From an uncultured Clostridium sp. (GTDB taxonomy: Bacteria > Bacillota > Clostridia > Lachnospirales > Lachnospiraceae), in contig CALHQJ010000020.1 in NCBI GenBank assembly GCA_938036545.1, forward strand, positions 1 to 9,249: DNA of 9,249 nt. The letters are read 5' to 3'. The position numbers were made by a program, and so were the translations under genes. Positions 1 to 7,448 of this stretch are shown piece after piece (position 1 is the stretch's first letter; each line of letters begins with the position of its first letter). The notes below the pieces were generated by a model. That model worked only from the letters and a program-made list of their open reading frames with translations, ran no database searches and was not told where the DNA came from.

Positions 1-1
1 C

Positions 2-682
2 GCCCAGGGCGGGGAAATCACCGTCGACGGCGACCTGGTCACGATCCCCGTGGTGTCCTGTTACTCGGTAATTAAGTCCAAGATGGCCGGAGATTCCAGC
101 GTGGATATGAAAACCGGCACTCCGTTGGCAATCGGAGCGGCTGCAGGCGGTATTGTCGGAAAAATGATGTTCCAGTACTTATCCAATATGTTCGCAGATA
201 AGGACATGGTTGGAGCAGTTCAGGCAGGCTGTCTGATGATTATTACCCTGGGAACCCTGATTTATACCATTAATAAATCCAAGATTAAAACCCATAATCT
301 GACAAATGTGGCAGTGTGTCTGATTATCGGCTTGGTATTGGGAATCTTATCTTCTTTCTTAGGAATTGGCGGAGGCCCCATTAACCTGGTAGTGCTGTTC
401 TATTTCTTTTCTATGGATACCAAAACAGCAGCAGCCAATTCCCTGTACATTATTTTATTCTCCCAGATTACCAGTCTGGCTAATACGGTGCTGACCCATA
501 CGGTTCCCGAGTTTGATATTGTTCTGTTAGTTCTCATGGTAGTTGCAGGAATCGGCGGCGGCATGGCAGGACGATCAATTAACAAAAAGATTGATTCCGA
601 TACAGTAGACAAGCTGTTTATCGGTCTGATGATTGTGCTGATTTTAATTAATATTTATAATATTTACCGGTTTATGGCTTAA
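2..682 (+). CDS. TauE/SafE-family membrane permease, N-terminally incomplete
   Basis: Polytopic inner-membrane protein of the TauE/SafE (UPF0721) family, whose members are thought to export sulfite, sulfoacetate or other organic anions; the substrate here is unknown. The reading frame is open to the left edge. A GTG at 50 would give 210 residues, but full-length members are usually about 250-270 residues with about eight membrane segments, and only about six are visible. The recognisable part starts at CYSVIKSK, followed by MKTGTPLAIGAAAGG. The second glycine-rich family motif (LGIGGGP) is present, and the first, normally in the N-terminal half, is missing. The 16 codons before the GTG are about 72% GC, against about 48% in the next 60 bases, and encode a polar stretch (GGEITVDGD) where a membrane helix is expected. 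The native gene is therefore probably cut at about 45-60 and joined to something else. The family call is confident; the true start is not in the window. Confidence 0.85.
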   Translation, partial: AQGGEITVDGDLVTIPVVSCYSVIKSKMAGDSSVDMKTGTPLAIGAAAGGIVGKMMFQYLSNMFADKDMVGAVQAGCLMIITLGTLIYTINKSKIKTHNLTNVAVCLIIGLVLGILSSFLGIGGGPINLVVLFYFFSMDTKTAAANSLYIILFSQITSLANTVLTHTVPEFDIVLLVLMVVAGIGGGMAGRSINKKIDSDTVDKLFIGLMIVLILINIYNIYRFMA

Positions 683-694
683 AAAGCTTATAGT

Positions 695-745
695 AAAGCT
701 CCCTTCCTCAAAGGCGGATACCCTTAGAGAGAAAGGGAGCTTTTT
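695..745. terminator. Hairpin terminator between converging permease and LysR genes
   Basis: A perfect 11-bp inverted repeat (AAAGCTCCCTT at 695-705, AAGGGAGCTTT at 733-743) encloses a 27-base loop region and is followed on + by a T run at 741-745. It lies 12 bases after the permease stop, so it fits an intrinsic terminator for that gene. The same stem lies over the LysR stop codon and its last codons, so it could also end the LysR transcript, although on that strand the T run is weak (TTTACTAT). Confidence 0.8.
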
Positions 746-1626
746 CCTGTACACAGCTTCCAAAATGCCTGTCCCGCTAAAGACATGGGATACTGGGGAT
801 TTTGAACGGCGCAGATTTGACGGGGAGGCACAAAGCAGTCCAAGTCCAGCTTAATCAGCCGTTTGCTATCTAAAAAGTCCTGTGCAAAATTTTCCGGCAC
901 AAGAGCCAGCCCCAGATTTTCTTCGGCCAGAGGACAAAGCAGATCCGTGGTAGGAAGTTCGATGTCTGCAGGAAGGGAAAGGCCCTGTTTGGAAAACAGC
1001 TGTTCCCAAAACTCTCTGGTTGCAGTTCCCTGTTCGGTACAGATAACAGGATAGGATAACAGATCAGCCAGAGCTAGATTATGGCCTTCCAGAAATGAAA
1101 AAGCAGGTCCGGCTACGACAATATCCTGAAAGCTGGCCAGATGGCTGACAAGAAAATCGTCCTCTTTCGGAATCGGAGAAATAACTACGGCAAAATCCAA
1201 ATCTCCGTTTTTCAGGGCAGCCACAGCGCTGATAGCGGTAAAAGACTGGATACGGAATTTAATGGACGGGAAGGTTTCATGGAACTGGCGGAAGCGGGGC
1301 AGGAGGTAGTTATGGAGAGTCATTTCACTGGCGCCAAGCCGGATAGTGCCGGAATCCATGGCCTGCAGGCTGCTTAACTCATTTTCTGCGGCAAAAATGT
1401 GCTGACAGGCTTTGGAAATGTGCCGGTAGAGCACCTCCCCTTCCGGTGTCAGCAGGATTCCCTTTTTGGAACGGATAAACAGGGTACAGCCTAAATCGTG
1501 TTCCAGATTTTGAATACAGCGGCTGACCGTAGGCTGGGAGAGAAACAGCTTTTGGGCGGCCAATGTGATGCTGCCGGAAGAGGCGGCGTAGTAAAAGACC
1601 TTATAATAATCGAAACTGGTGCTCAT
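724..1626 (-). CDS. LysR-family transcriptional regulator
   Basis: DNA-binding regulator of 300 residues, the normal LysR-type length. The winged helix-turn-helix is at residues 4-63: residues 18-38 have the classic pattern (GSITLAAQKLF, then SQPTVSRCIQNLE), followed by DLGCTLFIR and LTPEGE. Residues 90-295 are the two-lobed effector-binding domain. The ATG at 1624-1626 is preceded by GGAGG (complement of 1631-1635) with a 4-base spacer, which supports this start. It is transcribed divergently from the MATE gene across a 150-base region with a near-palindrome, the usual arrangement for a LysR regulator controlling its neighbour and itself. That makes the MATE-esterase unit its likely target. 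The effector cannot be read from the sequence. Its last codons lie within the shared terminator hairpin. Confidence 0.93.
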   Translation of the reverse strand: MSTSFDYYKVFYYAASSGSITLAAQKLFLSQPTVSRCIQNLEHDLGCTLFIRSKKGILLTPEGEVLYRHISKACQHIFAAENELSSLQAMDSGTIRLGASEMTLHNYLLPRFRQFHETFPSIKFRIQSFTAISAVAALKNGDLDFAVVISPIPKEDDFLVSHLASFQDIVVAGPAFSFLEGHNLALADLLSYPVICTEQGTATREFWEQLFSKQGLSLPADIELPTTDLLCPLAEENLGLALVPENFAQDFLDSKRLIKLDLDCFVPPRQICAVQNPQYPMSLAGQAFWKLCTGKSSLSL

Positions 1627-1655
1627 AAATCCTCCAATCTATAGATAAAAGCTAT

Positions 1656-1682
1656 GGATAAATACAAAAAATAGTATTATCC
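1656..1682. promoter_or_regulatory. Candidate LysR-type operator in the divergent region
   Basis: GGATAAATAC (1656-1665) is followed by GTATTATCC (1674-1682), an inverted repeat apart from one extra A. Its core is ATAC-N8-GTAT, close to the ATAC-N7-GTAT form of many LysR-type boxes. It lies 30-56 bases upstream of the LysR ATG and just upstream of the -10 proposed for the MATE gene, where LysR proteins usually bind. Further toward LysR, CTATAGATA (1639-1647) and CTATGGATA (1652-1660) form an imperfect direct repeat with 13-base periodicity and could be an accessory half-site. Binding is inferred. Confidence 0.5.
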
Positions 1683-1706
1683 AAAAATATATGAATCTAG
1701 TATAAT
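1677..1706 (+). promoter_or_regulatory. Putative promoter of the MATE-esterase unit
   Basis: A perfect TATAAT at 1701-1706 is preceded, 18 bases away, by a weak -35-like TTATCC (1677-1682) that overlaps the candidate LysR box. A weak -35 beside a regulator site is typical of activator-dependent promoters. A perfect TTGACA occurs at 1721-1726 but lacks a convincing -10 at the right distance, so it is the weaker alternative. The expected transcript start is near 1713, giving a leader of about 64 bases. Confidence 0.5.
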
Positions 1707-1762
1707 GTACCAGGGTCAATTTGACAACAAATTACGAATGTAAAAATGTAACGATTAAAAAC

Positions 1763-1767
1763 AGGAG
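1763..1767 (+). promoter_or_regulatory. Ribosome binding site that decides the MATE start
   Basis: AGGAG at 1763-1767 is 3 bases from an ATG at 1771 and 9 bases from a second in-frame ATG at 1777. The second spacing is the usual one, so translation most likely starts at 1777 (MNKDLTQGSP). Confidence 0.65.
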
Positions 1768-1776
1768 TGTATGGGT

Positions 1777-3111
1777 ATGAATAAGGATTTAACGCAGGGA
1801 AGTCCTGCAAAGGTATTATGGATGTTTACCATCCCAATGTTTGTCAGTGTGATTTTCCAACAGATGTATAACATTGCAGACAGCGTGGTAGCCGGAAAAT
1901 TCGCCGGAGAAGATGCGCTGGCGGCAGTGGGGGCTTCTTACCCCATTACCATGATTTTTATGGCTGTGGCAGTGGGAAGCAACATTGGCTGTACAGTGGT
2001 GATTTCCCAGCTGTTTGGAGCAAAACGGTTTGGGGAATTGAAAACAGCAGTAACAACTACGTTACTGTCCAGCACTGTGATTAGCTGTATTTTAATGGCG
2101 CTGGGTTTGATTTTTTGCCGTCCCATGCTGTCCGGACTTCAGACGCCGGCCAACATTTTTGATGACGGAGCGCTGTATTTAAACATTTATATCGGCGGAT
2201 TTTTGTTCCTCTTTCTCTATAATGTGAGCACAGGTATTTTTACCTCTCTGGGAGATTCCAGAACGCCTCTTTATTTCCTGATAGGATCTTCTTTGGGAAA
2301 TATTGCATTAGACTTAATCTTTGTAATCGTATTTCACTGGGGGGTGGCAGGGGTGGCCTGGGCCACCTTCCTGGCCCAGGGAGCGGCCTGCATTCTGGCG
2401 CTGGCGGCTTTGAAAAAACGGATGAAAACAGTTTTGTCAGAAGAAAGGGCGCCTCTTTTTTCCTGGGACATGTTAAAGCGGATTAGCGTAGTAGCAGTTC
2501 CCAGCATTTTGCAGCAAAGTTTTATTTCTGTGGGAAACCTGTTTATTCAGAGCCTGGTAAACAGCTTCGGATCTTCAGTCATTGCAGGCTACTCGGCTGC
2601 GGTCAAATTAAATACCTTTACCATTACCTCCCTGACAACACTGGGAAATGGCCTTTCCAGCTTTACGGCCCAGAATATCGGGGCAGGAAAAGTCGATCGG
2701 GTAAAGAGCGGCTTTAAAGCCGGACTTGGAATGGGGCTTTTAGCAGTAACAGCCTTTTTTGCAGTATATTGGTTCTTCCCAGAAGCAGTTATGCACATTT
2801 TTATGGAAGAATCGGGCGGACTGGCTATGCAAACTGGAACAGAGTTTTTGAAAATTGTATCTCCATTTTATATCGTTATAATGGGTAAGCTAATTGCAGA
2901 CGGCGTTATCAGGGGGGCTGGATGCATGAAGCAGTTTATGATTGCCACATTTACAGATTTGATTCTTCGTGTTATGCTATCTTATATACTGGCTGTTCCT
3001 ATGGGATCAGCGGGAATCTGGCTGTCTTGGCCTATAGGCTGGTCCATTGCAGCTGTGATTTCCATTGGATTTTACCTGCAAGGCAGGTGGAAACAATCCG
3101 GTCTGGTTTAG
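1777..3111 (+). CDS. MATE-family multidrug/toxin efflux transporter
   Basis: Integral membrane antiporter of the MATE superfamily, which expels cationic drugs, dyes or metabolites in exchange for Na+ or H+. From the preferred start it has 444 residues, a normal length for the usual 12 membrane helices in two homologous halves. The N-terminus (LTQGSPAKVLWMFTIPMFVSVIFQQMYNIADSVVAGKFAG) carries family hallmarks: a short polar start, GSP, then the first helix with the FQQMYNIAD motif. The second half begins near ISVVAVPSILQQSFISVGN, a repeat of that pattern. An alternative ATG at 1771 would add two residues. It is the first gene of a unit with the esterase 28 bases downstream and is divergent from the LysR regulator, which probably controls it. 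The substrate is unknown. It belongs to the broad DinF/NorM-like group common in Clostridia, where many members have no known substrate. Confidence 0.92.
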   Translation: MNKDLTQGSPAKVLWMFTIPMFVSVIFQQMYNIADSVVAGKFAGEDALAAVGASYPITMIFMAVAVGSNIGCTVVISQLFGAKRFGELKTAVTTTLLSSTVISCILMALGLIFCRPMLSGLQTPANIFDDGALYLNIYIGGFLFLFLYNVSTGIFTSLGDSRTPLYFLIGSSLGNIALDLIFVIVFHWGVAGVAWATFLAQGAACILALAALKKRMKTVLSEERAPLFSWDMLKRISVVAVPSILQQSFISVGNLFIQSLVNSFGSSVIAGYSAAVKLNTFTITSLTTLGNGLSSFTAQNIGAGKVDRVKSGFKAGLGMGLLAVTAFFAVYWFFPEAVMHIFMEESGGLAMQTGTEFLKIVSPFYIVIMGKLIADGVIRGAGCMKQFMIATFTDLILRVMLSYILAVPMGSAGIWLSWPIGWSIAAVISIGFYLQGRWKQSGLV

Positions 3112-3139
3112 AAGCATAAGAGAGAGTGAGGAACTGAAC

Positions 3140-3985
3140 ATGGTACATCAGGTACTTCCGGTACAGGTTGCCGGAGAAGAAAAAGAAGGAAGATTATATA
3201 CGTATTTATGGGATTCGTCAGAAGAACTGGCCCTTGGAAAAAAGAGGCCTTTAATTCTTCTGTGCCCAGGAGGCGGCTATCAGAGAACCTCTGACAGGGA
3301 AGCAGAGCCAATGGCTCTTACCTTTATGGCAATGGGCTACCATGTGGCGGTACTTCGCTATTCCTGCGGAGAAGATGTCCATTATCCCACAGCGCTGCTT
3401 CAGCTGGCCAGGGCTGTGGCAATGGTACGGGAACATGCAGAACAGTGGGGAGTCCAGAAAGACAAGATTATCGTACAGGGCTCTTCTGCCGGAGGCCATC
3501 TGGCAGCCAGCCTGGGCGTATTCTGGAAAAAGAAGCAGATGTTGTGGAAATTCTTCGGTGCAGAGGCAGAAGATGTAAAGCCCAATGGCCTGATGCTTTC
3601 TTATCCGGTAATTACGGCTGGGGAATTTGCACACCGTCCCAGCATTGACCGGCTTTTAGGAGAAAATCTTACCAACTGTGAGAGGCTGCTGGAAGAGCAG
3701 TCATTAGAAAAGCACGTCAGTGAAGACGTGCCTGTAACCTTTTTGTGGCATACCTTAACGGATGAAACCGTACCGGTAGAAAATTCATTGTTATTTTTAT
3801 CTGCCTTACGCAAAGCTCATGTGCCAGCGGAATTTCACCTTTATCCAGAAGGGGGGCATGGTGCAGCCCTGGCAAACCGCCTGACCATGGGGCCAGGCGG
3901 AAAAGGACTTGCAGAAGGCTGTGAAAGCTGGATTGAACTGGCAAAGACCTGGCTTTACCGCTATTTTCCATGGGATGGGGAATAG
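3140..3985 (+). CDS. Alpha/beta-hydrolase esterase (Aes/BD-FAE-like)
   Basis: Serine hydrolase of 281 residues with no signal peptide, so probably cytoplasmic. Catalytic features are clear: the oxyanion-hole segment LLCPGGGYQ (residues 40-48), the nucleophile Ser116 in GSSAGGH, an acid at Asp208 (HTLTDETVPVEN) and the base His240 (PEGGHGAAL), all in canonical order. This pattern matches the esterase/lipase group (COG0657) that includes acetyl-xylan and other carbohydrate acetyl esterases, so the substrate is probably a small acylated compound or acetylated sugar. The start at 3140 is chosen because GAGGA (3128-3132) sits 7 bases upstream. An earlier in-frame ATG at 3065 would overlap the MATE gene by 47 bases and has no such site. 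It probably shares a transcript with the MATE gene, which suggests it modifies a substrate or product of that pump. Its stop is 4 bases from the stop of the converging GH88 gene. Confidence 0.88.
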   Translation: MVHQVLPVQVAGEEKEGRLYTYLWDSSEELALGKKRPLILLCPGGGYQRTSDREAEPMALTFMAMGYHVAVLRYSCGEDVHYPTALLQLARAVAMVREHAEQWGVQKDKIIVQGSSAGGHLAASLGVFWKKKQMLWKFFGAEAEDVKPNGLMLSYPVITAGEFAHRPSIDRLLGENLTNCERLLEEQSLEKHVSEDVPVTFLWHTLTDETVPVENSLLFLSALRKAHVPAEFHLYPEGGHGAALANRLTMGPGGKGLAEGCESWIELAKTWLYRYFPWDGE

Positions 3986-3989
3986 GAGA

Positions 3990-5168
3990 TTACCAGTACA
4001 GCTCCCAATCCTTTAATGTGCGGATTAAGGCTTCCATGTAGAAGTAATCGCCCCAGGTATTGCATTCATCTACACCGCGGTTCTTACAGGTATTTTCCTT
4101 GGAATCGCGGGCGTAGGTTCCGTGAAGCAGAATGCCGTTGGATTTCTTATAATTGCCGTTTGCACAGTGATCGATCAGTGCACGCAGCATCTTGTCAGCA
4201 GCTTCCAGATAGGGGGCTGCTTTTTCTTCGTCCAGATATTTGCACATCTCGTAGATACCGCAGATTGCGATAGCAGAAGCGGAAGAGTCTCTAGGCTCGC
4301 TGCTTCCGGTATCGAAGTCGAAATCCCAGTAAGGTACTAAGTCTTCTGGCAGATGCTCGATGAAGTAATCTGTAACCTCAAAGAACAGATCCAGATATTC
4401 CGGATTTTTTACATAACGATAGCTCAATGCAGCACCGTAGATACCCCATGCCTGTCCTCTTGCCCATGCAGAACCATTGCGGTTGCCCTGGTGAGTAACG
4501 CCGTAAGTAGGTTCTCCGGTATTTACATCAAAGAAGTGGGTGTGATAAGTAGAATGATCCGGTCTTACCAGGCACTTCATAGCAGTCTGGATATGAGCTT
4601 TAGCCTTGTCTGCATAGGAGTTGTCTCCGGTTACTTCAGTTGCCCAGTAAAGCAGAGGCAGGTTTAACAGACAGTCAATGATTAAGCGGTATTCCTTTGG
4701 CTCTCCAGGATTGCCCCAGGCCTGAAGGAAGTTACCGACGGTACGGAAACGCTCAGCCAGATGATCGGCTGCTAAAAGAGCGGCTTTCTTTGCGATTTCA
4801 CTGCCAGTCAGTTTATATGCAGCTACACAGGAAAGACTGTATAAGAATCCCATATCGTGATGGTTCACGTCAATTTTCTGCTCGATTCTCTCTAAGAAGC
4901 TCTGTGCCTGGATTAAAGCAGCTTCTTTGAATGCTTCATCACCGGTGTGCTCGTAAGCCAGCCAGATACAGCCAGTCCAAAAGCCGGTGGTCCACTCAAC
5001 GTTTTCTGTTGGCTCAAAGAAACCGTCAAAAGAGTTGGAGGACTTAAAGTGATGGGTAAACTCACCCAGACTTTCGCGGACGATATTTACGGCGCTGTCC
5101 ATGGCTGCTTTGCGCATGGAATCATCAGTTCCTGGATACTGTTTAATAGAAGTAAATGTTTGAGACAT
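3990..5168 (-). CDS. ugl: GH88 unsaturated glucuronyl hydrolase
   Basis: Cytoplasmic glycoside hydrolase of 392 residues (streptococcal and Bacillus UGLs are about 375-400), with an alpha6/alpha6-barrel fold. It hydrates the C4=C5 double bond of the unsaturated uronic acid left by polysaccharide lyases and so releases it from the partner amino sugar. The two key acids are Asp105 (HHDMGF) and Asp165 (LIIDCLLN). Their 60-residue spacing matches the known catalytic pair of this family. The C-terminal block GVDECNTWGDYFYMEALIR is also typical. There is no signal peptide. The segment just before that block (TYARDSKENTCKNR) is longer than I recall in streptococcal enzymes, where it contacts substrate sulfate. 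AAGGAGA (complement of 5174-5180) lies 5 bases before the ATG. It is the last gene of the sulfatase-regulator-GH88 operon, 27 bases after the regulator. With a sulfatase in the operon, a glycosaminoglycan disaccharide is the likely substrate; plant or bacterial uronides are the alternative. Confidence 0.92.
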   Translation of the reverse strand: MSQTFTSIKQYPGTDDSMRKAAMDSAVNIVRESLGEFTHHFKSSNSFDGFFEPTENVEWTTGFWTGCIWLAYEHTGDEAFKEAALIQAQSFLERIEQKIDVNHHDMGFLYSLSCVAAYKLTGSEIAKKAALLAADHLAERFRTVGNFLQAWGNPGEPKEYRLIIDCLLNLPLLYWATEVTGDNSYADKAKAHIQTAMKCLVRPDHSTYHTHFFDVNTGEPTYGVTHQGNRNGSAWARGQAWGIYGAALSYRYVKNPEYLDLFFEVTDYFIEHLPEDLVPYWDFDFDTGSSEPRDSSASAIAICGIYEMCKYLDEEKAAPYLEAADKMLRALIDHCANGNYKKSNGILLHGTYARDSKENTCKNRGVDECNTWGDYFYMEALIRTLKDWELYW

Positions 5169-5195
5169 AAGAATCTCCTTTCATAATAAAATGAT

Positions 5196-7436
5196 TTATT
5201 GATTGCGGATCCTATCCTGGTAGGCTTTCGGACTGATGCCTACATATTTGTTAAAGACCCGAATAAAACTGTTGGAAGAATTAAAACCTACCAGAGCGCT
5301 TAAATCTACAATTTTTATGGCAGGGTTTTCAGATAGGATTTCTTTTGATTTTTCAATTCGGTAACGGTTTAAGAAATCCTTGAAATTGTTGTCGCTTAAC
5401 TGTTTAAATAAAATACCGCAGTACTTGGGTGATATATTTAAGTAATCCGCCAAATCGGCAAGCATAATGTCCTTTTGGTAATTTTCGTATATATAGTGGA
5501 GCATTTTCTCTAACAGCTCGTGATCCTGGCTGCTTTCTTTTTTCTTAACCGTCCGGATGATTTCTTCCAGAATCTCCTTAATCTCAATAAAGACTGCAGA
5601 ATCATTCCAATGGTTATACAGGTATCGATAGTCTATCTTTCTGCCTAAAAAATCCTCCGGAATGGTTTTCATCTCCTGGAAAATACGGGAAATTGTACCG
5701 ATAAACGCATAAATCAGATTTTGCAGAGTCTCTTTTGACAAATCCTTATCCCGTATATTTTCTCGGATCATATTTTCAAAAATAACAATAGCCTCTTCTT
5801 TACCGTCAATTGCACACTGAATCAGCCGGTTTTCCATCTGCAGTGGGTAAGAGTAAGTAACTGCGTCAATGGAAGAGATTTCTTCATAAGAAATCAGCCT
5901 AGACTTGGAGTGAAGATACCGGAAATCCAGAATTCGCAGCGCTTCCTGATAGCAGGTGTGAAGCTGGGCCAGGCCATTGTGGATGGAAGAAAGCACAATT
6001 CTGTGGTCAGAATTTTCCAGACCCTGAATAGTTTCCATCTGGCGCAGAAGCTGATTTAAAAGCATACGGGCATTTTCACTGGAAGAAGTCCTTACAATCA
6101 GGGCATACCGGTTGTAGTCCAGATTAATATAAATTAAATCGTCCCGTTCCAAAGACGCGTCATAGGCCAGGCTTTTTTGCAGAGAAATTTCCTGAAAGCC
6201 CAAATCATCTTCGGAGCGGAGAGTCTCTCCAATGGCAACGCAGTAGTCGGCGTCTGGATTATCAAACTGGCTCAGGTATTCCGGATCAATATGTTGTGAG
6301 AAAAGCAGCTCTTTGTAAGTCTGGATAGACAACAGAGAGTTGTTTTCCTCTATGGTATTGCTCAGGAGAGTGCCAAGTTCTGTAATTTTTTCCAGGTTAC
6401 TCCGAAAGACGGCAAATTCATCTACGCAGCCAGATTGTTCCGGAGACGGGGCTGCGGACTCGATCAATTCCTTTACAGGGTGATAGAGCTTTTGGGAAAG
6501 AAGCCGTGCAAACAGCAGGGAACAGGCAATAATGACAAATACAATTAGTCCAAACAGCAGCATACGCTCTAAATGCAGCGGAAGCGGAGGGTACCAAAGC
6601 GCAAGATAGCATTGGAGGGGCCCGATTTCCGCTACTAAAAAGTACTGGTCATCCAGAAACCGGGGATGCCGGAAAGACGTATCTTTGCCGGATTCCAGCA
6701 GGGTGCTGTATAAAAATGCGCTGTTATCTGCAGTTTCCTGGGAATTATCGGAATATGCAAAAATACGGTCATGATTATAGAGAAAAAATCCGCTGGCAAG
6801 GGAATCGTTAATGATAGACTTTTTGGGTATGGTGACAAATAAAAGCAGCGGGTTTTGTTTGCGTTTCTCTTTCAGAATATACTGGATGGACGTCAGTTCC
6901 CCTGTTTGGGGATGGTAAACCGGAAGAAATAAAGGCTCATCATAATTATGAAAGTAATCGATAATCTGCAGATACTGCTGTTGGGTAAGTCCATGGGTCT
7001 GACAGTAGGTTGCAGACGTCATAGACTGATTCGGCATTAATACCATGTCGGTGACAATACCGTTGTATGCCTTGGGATTTAACGGCGTTGCTGCCAGTTC
7101 ATATTCAACCTGTACCAGGTCAGTGGTAATGGTATTCAGTCTCTGGGATGCGTTAATGGCATGAAAATGGAATGATTCCAGAGAGTCTGCATCTGCCCAC
7201 CTGGCAAGTTCCGGGCTTTTCAGGCAGTCTCCCACAGACTGAACGATAATGCTGGAGGAGATCGCAGAGGCAGATTCCTGCGCTCTGGCAGCCTGCTCCA
7301 GGTAATAGGAGTAATTTGAACGGGACTGCAGCTGGAGAAACCATCCAGTAACAATGCATAATATCAGAGCCGTCAGAATGGCAGACCAGGTAAGCAGGCG
7401 GTATAGGCTTTTTCCATATATTCCGCGTAAATGCAT
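5196..7436 (-). CDS. Membrane-anchored AraC-family regulator with extracytoplasmic sensor
   Basis: One-component transmembrane regulator of 746 residues. Order: short cytoplasmic N-terminus; TM helix at about 14-34 (LLTWSAILTALILCIVTGWF); extracytoplasmic domain about 35-291, probably Cache-like from its position; second TM about 292-313 (MLLFGLIVFVIIACSLLFARLL); a linker and middle cytoplasmic region; and a C-terminal AraC-type double helix-turn-helix from about 638 to the end. The final part has the family signature: IVDLSALVGFNSSNSFIRVFNKYVGISPKAYQ. There is no kinase or receiver domain, so the signal must pass through the membrane to the DNA-binding domain in one chain. AGAGGA overlaps the sulfatase stop codon and lies 8 bases before this ATG, so the two genes are probably translationally close-coupled. 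The position between sulfatase and GH88 suggests autoregulation and activation of this operon in response to an outside glycan. The ligand is unknown. Confidence 0.92.
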   Translation of the reverse strand: MHLRGIYGKSLYRLLTWSAILTALILCIVTGWFLQLQSRSNYSYYLEQAARAQESASAISSSIIVQSVGDCLKSPELARWADADSLESFHFHAINASQRLNTITTDLVQVEYELAATPLNPKAYNGIVTDMVLMPNQSMTSATYCQTHGLTQQQYLQIIDYFHNYDEPLFLPVYHPQTGELTSIQYILKEKRKQNPLLLFVTIPKKSIINDSLASGFFLYNHDRIFAYSDNSQETADNSAFLYSTLLESGKDTSFRHPRFLDDQYFLVAEIGPLQCYLALWYPPLPLHLERMLLFGLIVFVIIACSLLFARLLSQKLYHPVKELIESAAPSPEQSGCVDEFAVFRSNLEKITELGTLLSNTIEENNSLLSIQTYKELLFSQHIDPEYLSQFDNPDADYCVAIGETLRSEDDLGFQEISLQKSLAYDASLERDDLIYINLDYNRYALIVRTSSSENARMLLNQLLRQMETIQGLENSDHRIVLSSIHNGLAQLHTCYQEALRILDFRYLHSKSRLISYEEISSIDAVTYSYPLQMENRLIQCAIDGKEEAIVIFENMIRENIRDKDLSKETLQNLIYAFIGTISRIFQEMKTIPEDFLGRKIDYRYLYNHWNDSAVFIEIKEILEEIIRTVKKKESSQDHELLEKMLHYIYENYQKDIMLADLADYLNISPKYCGILFKQLSDNNFKDFLNRYRIEKSKEILSENPAIKIVDLSALVGFNSSNSFIRVFNKYVGISPKAYQDRIRNQ

Positions 7437-7448
7437 GGTATCATTCCT

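Noticed and set aside
50..682. Functional link between the TauE/SafE (sulfite-type) exporter and the sulfatase operon.
   Set aside because: They lie over 6 kb apart, on different strands and separated by a terminator and an unrelated LysR-MATE-esterase cluster. Sulfatases release sulfate, not sulfite.
1721..1754. Promoter for the MATE gene using the perfect TTGACA at 1721-1726.
   Set aside because: No good -10 occurs 16-18 bases downstream, and the leader would be almost absent. The TATAAT at 1701-1706 is better supported.
3065..3139. Longer esterase start at 3065.
   Set aside because: It would overlap the MATE coding region by 47 bases without a ribosome site. The start at 3140 has GAGGA at a proper distance.
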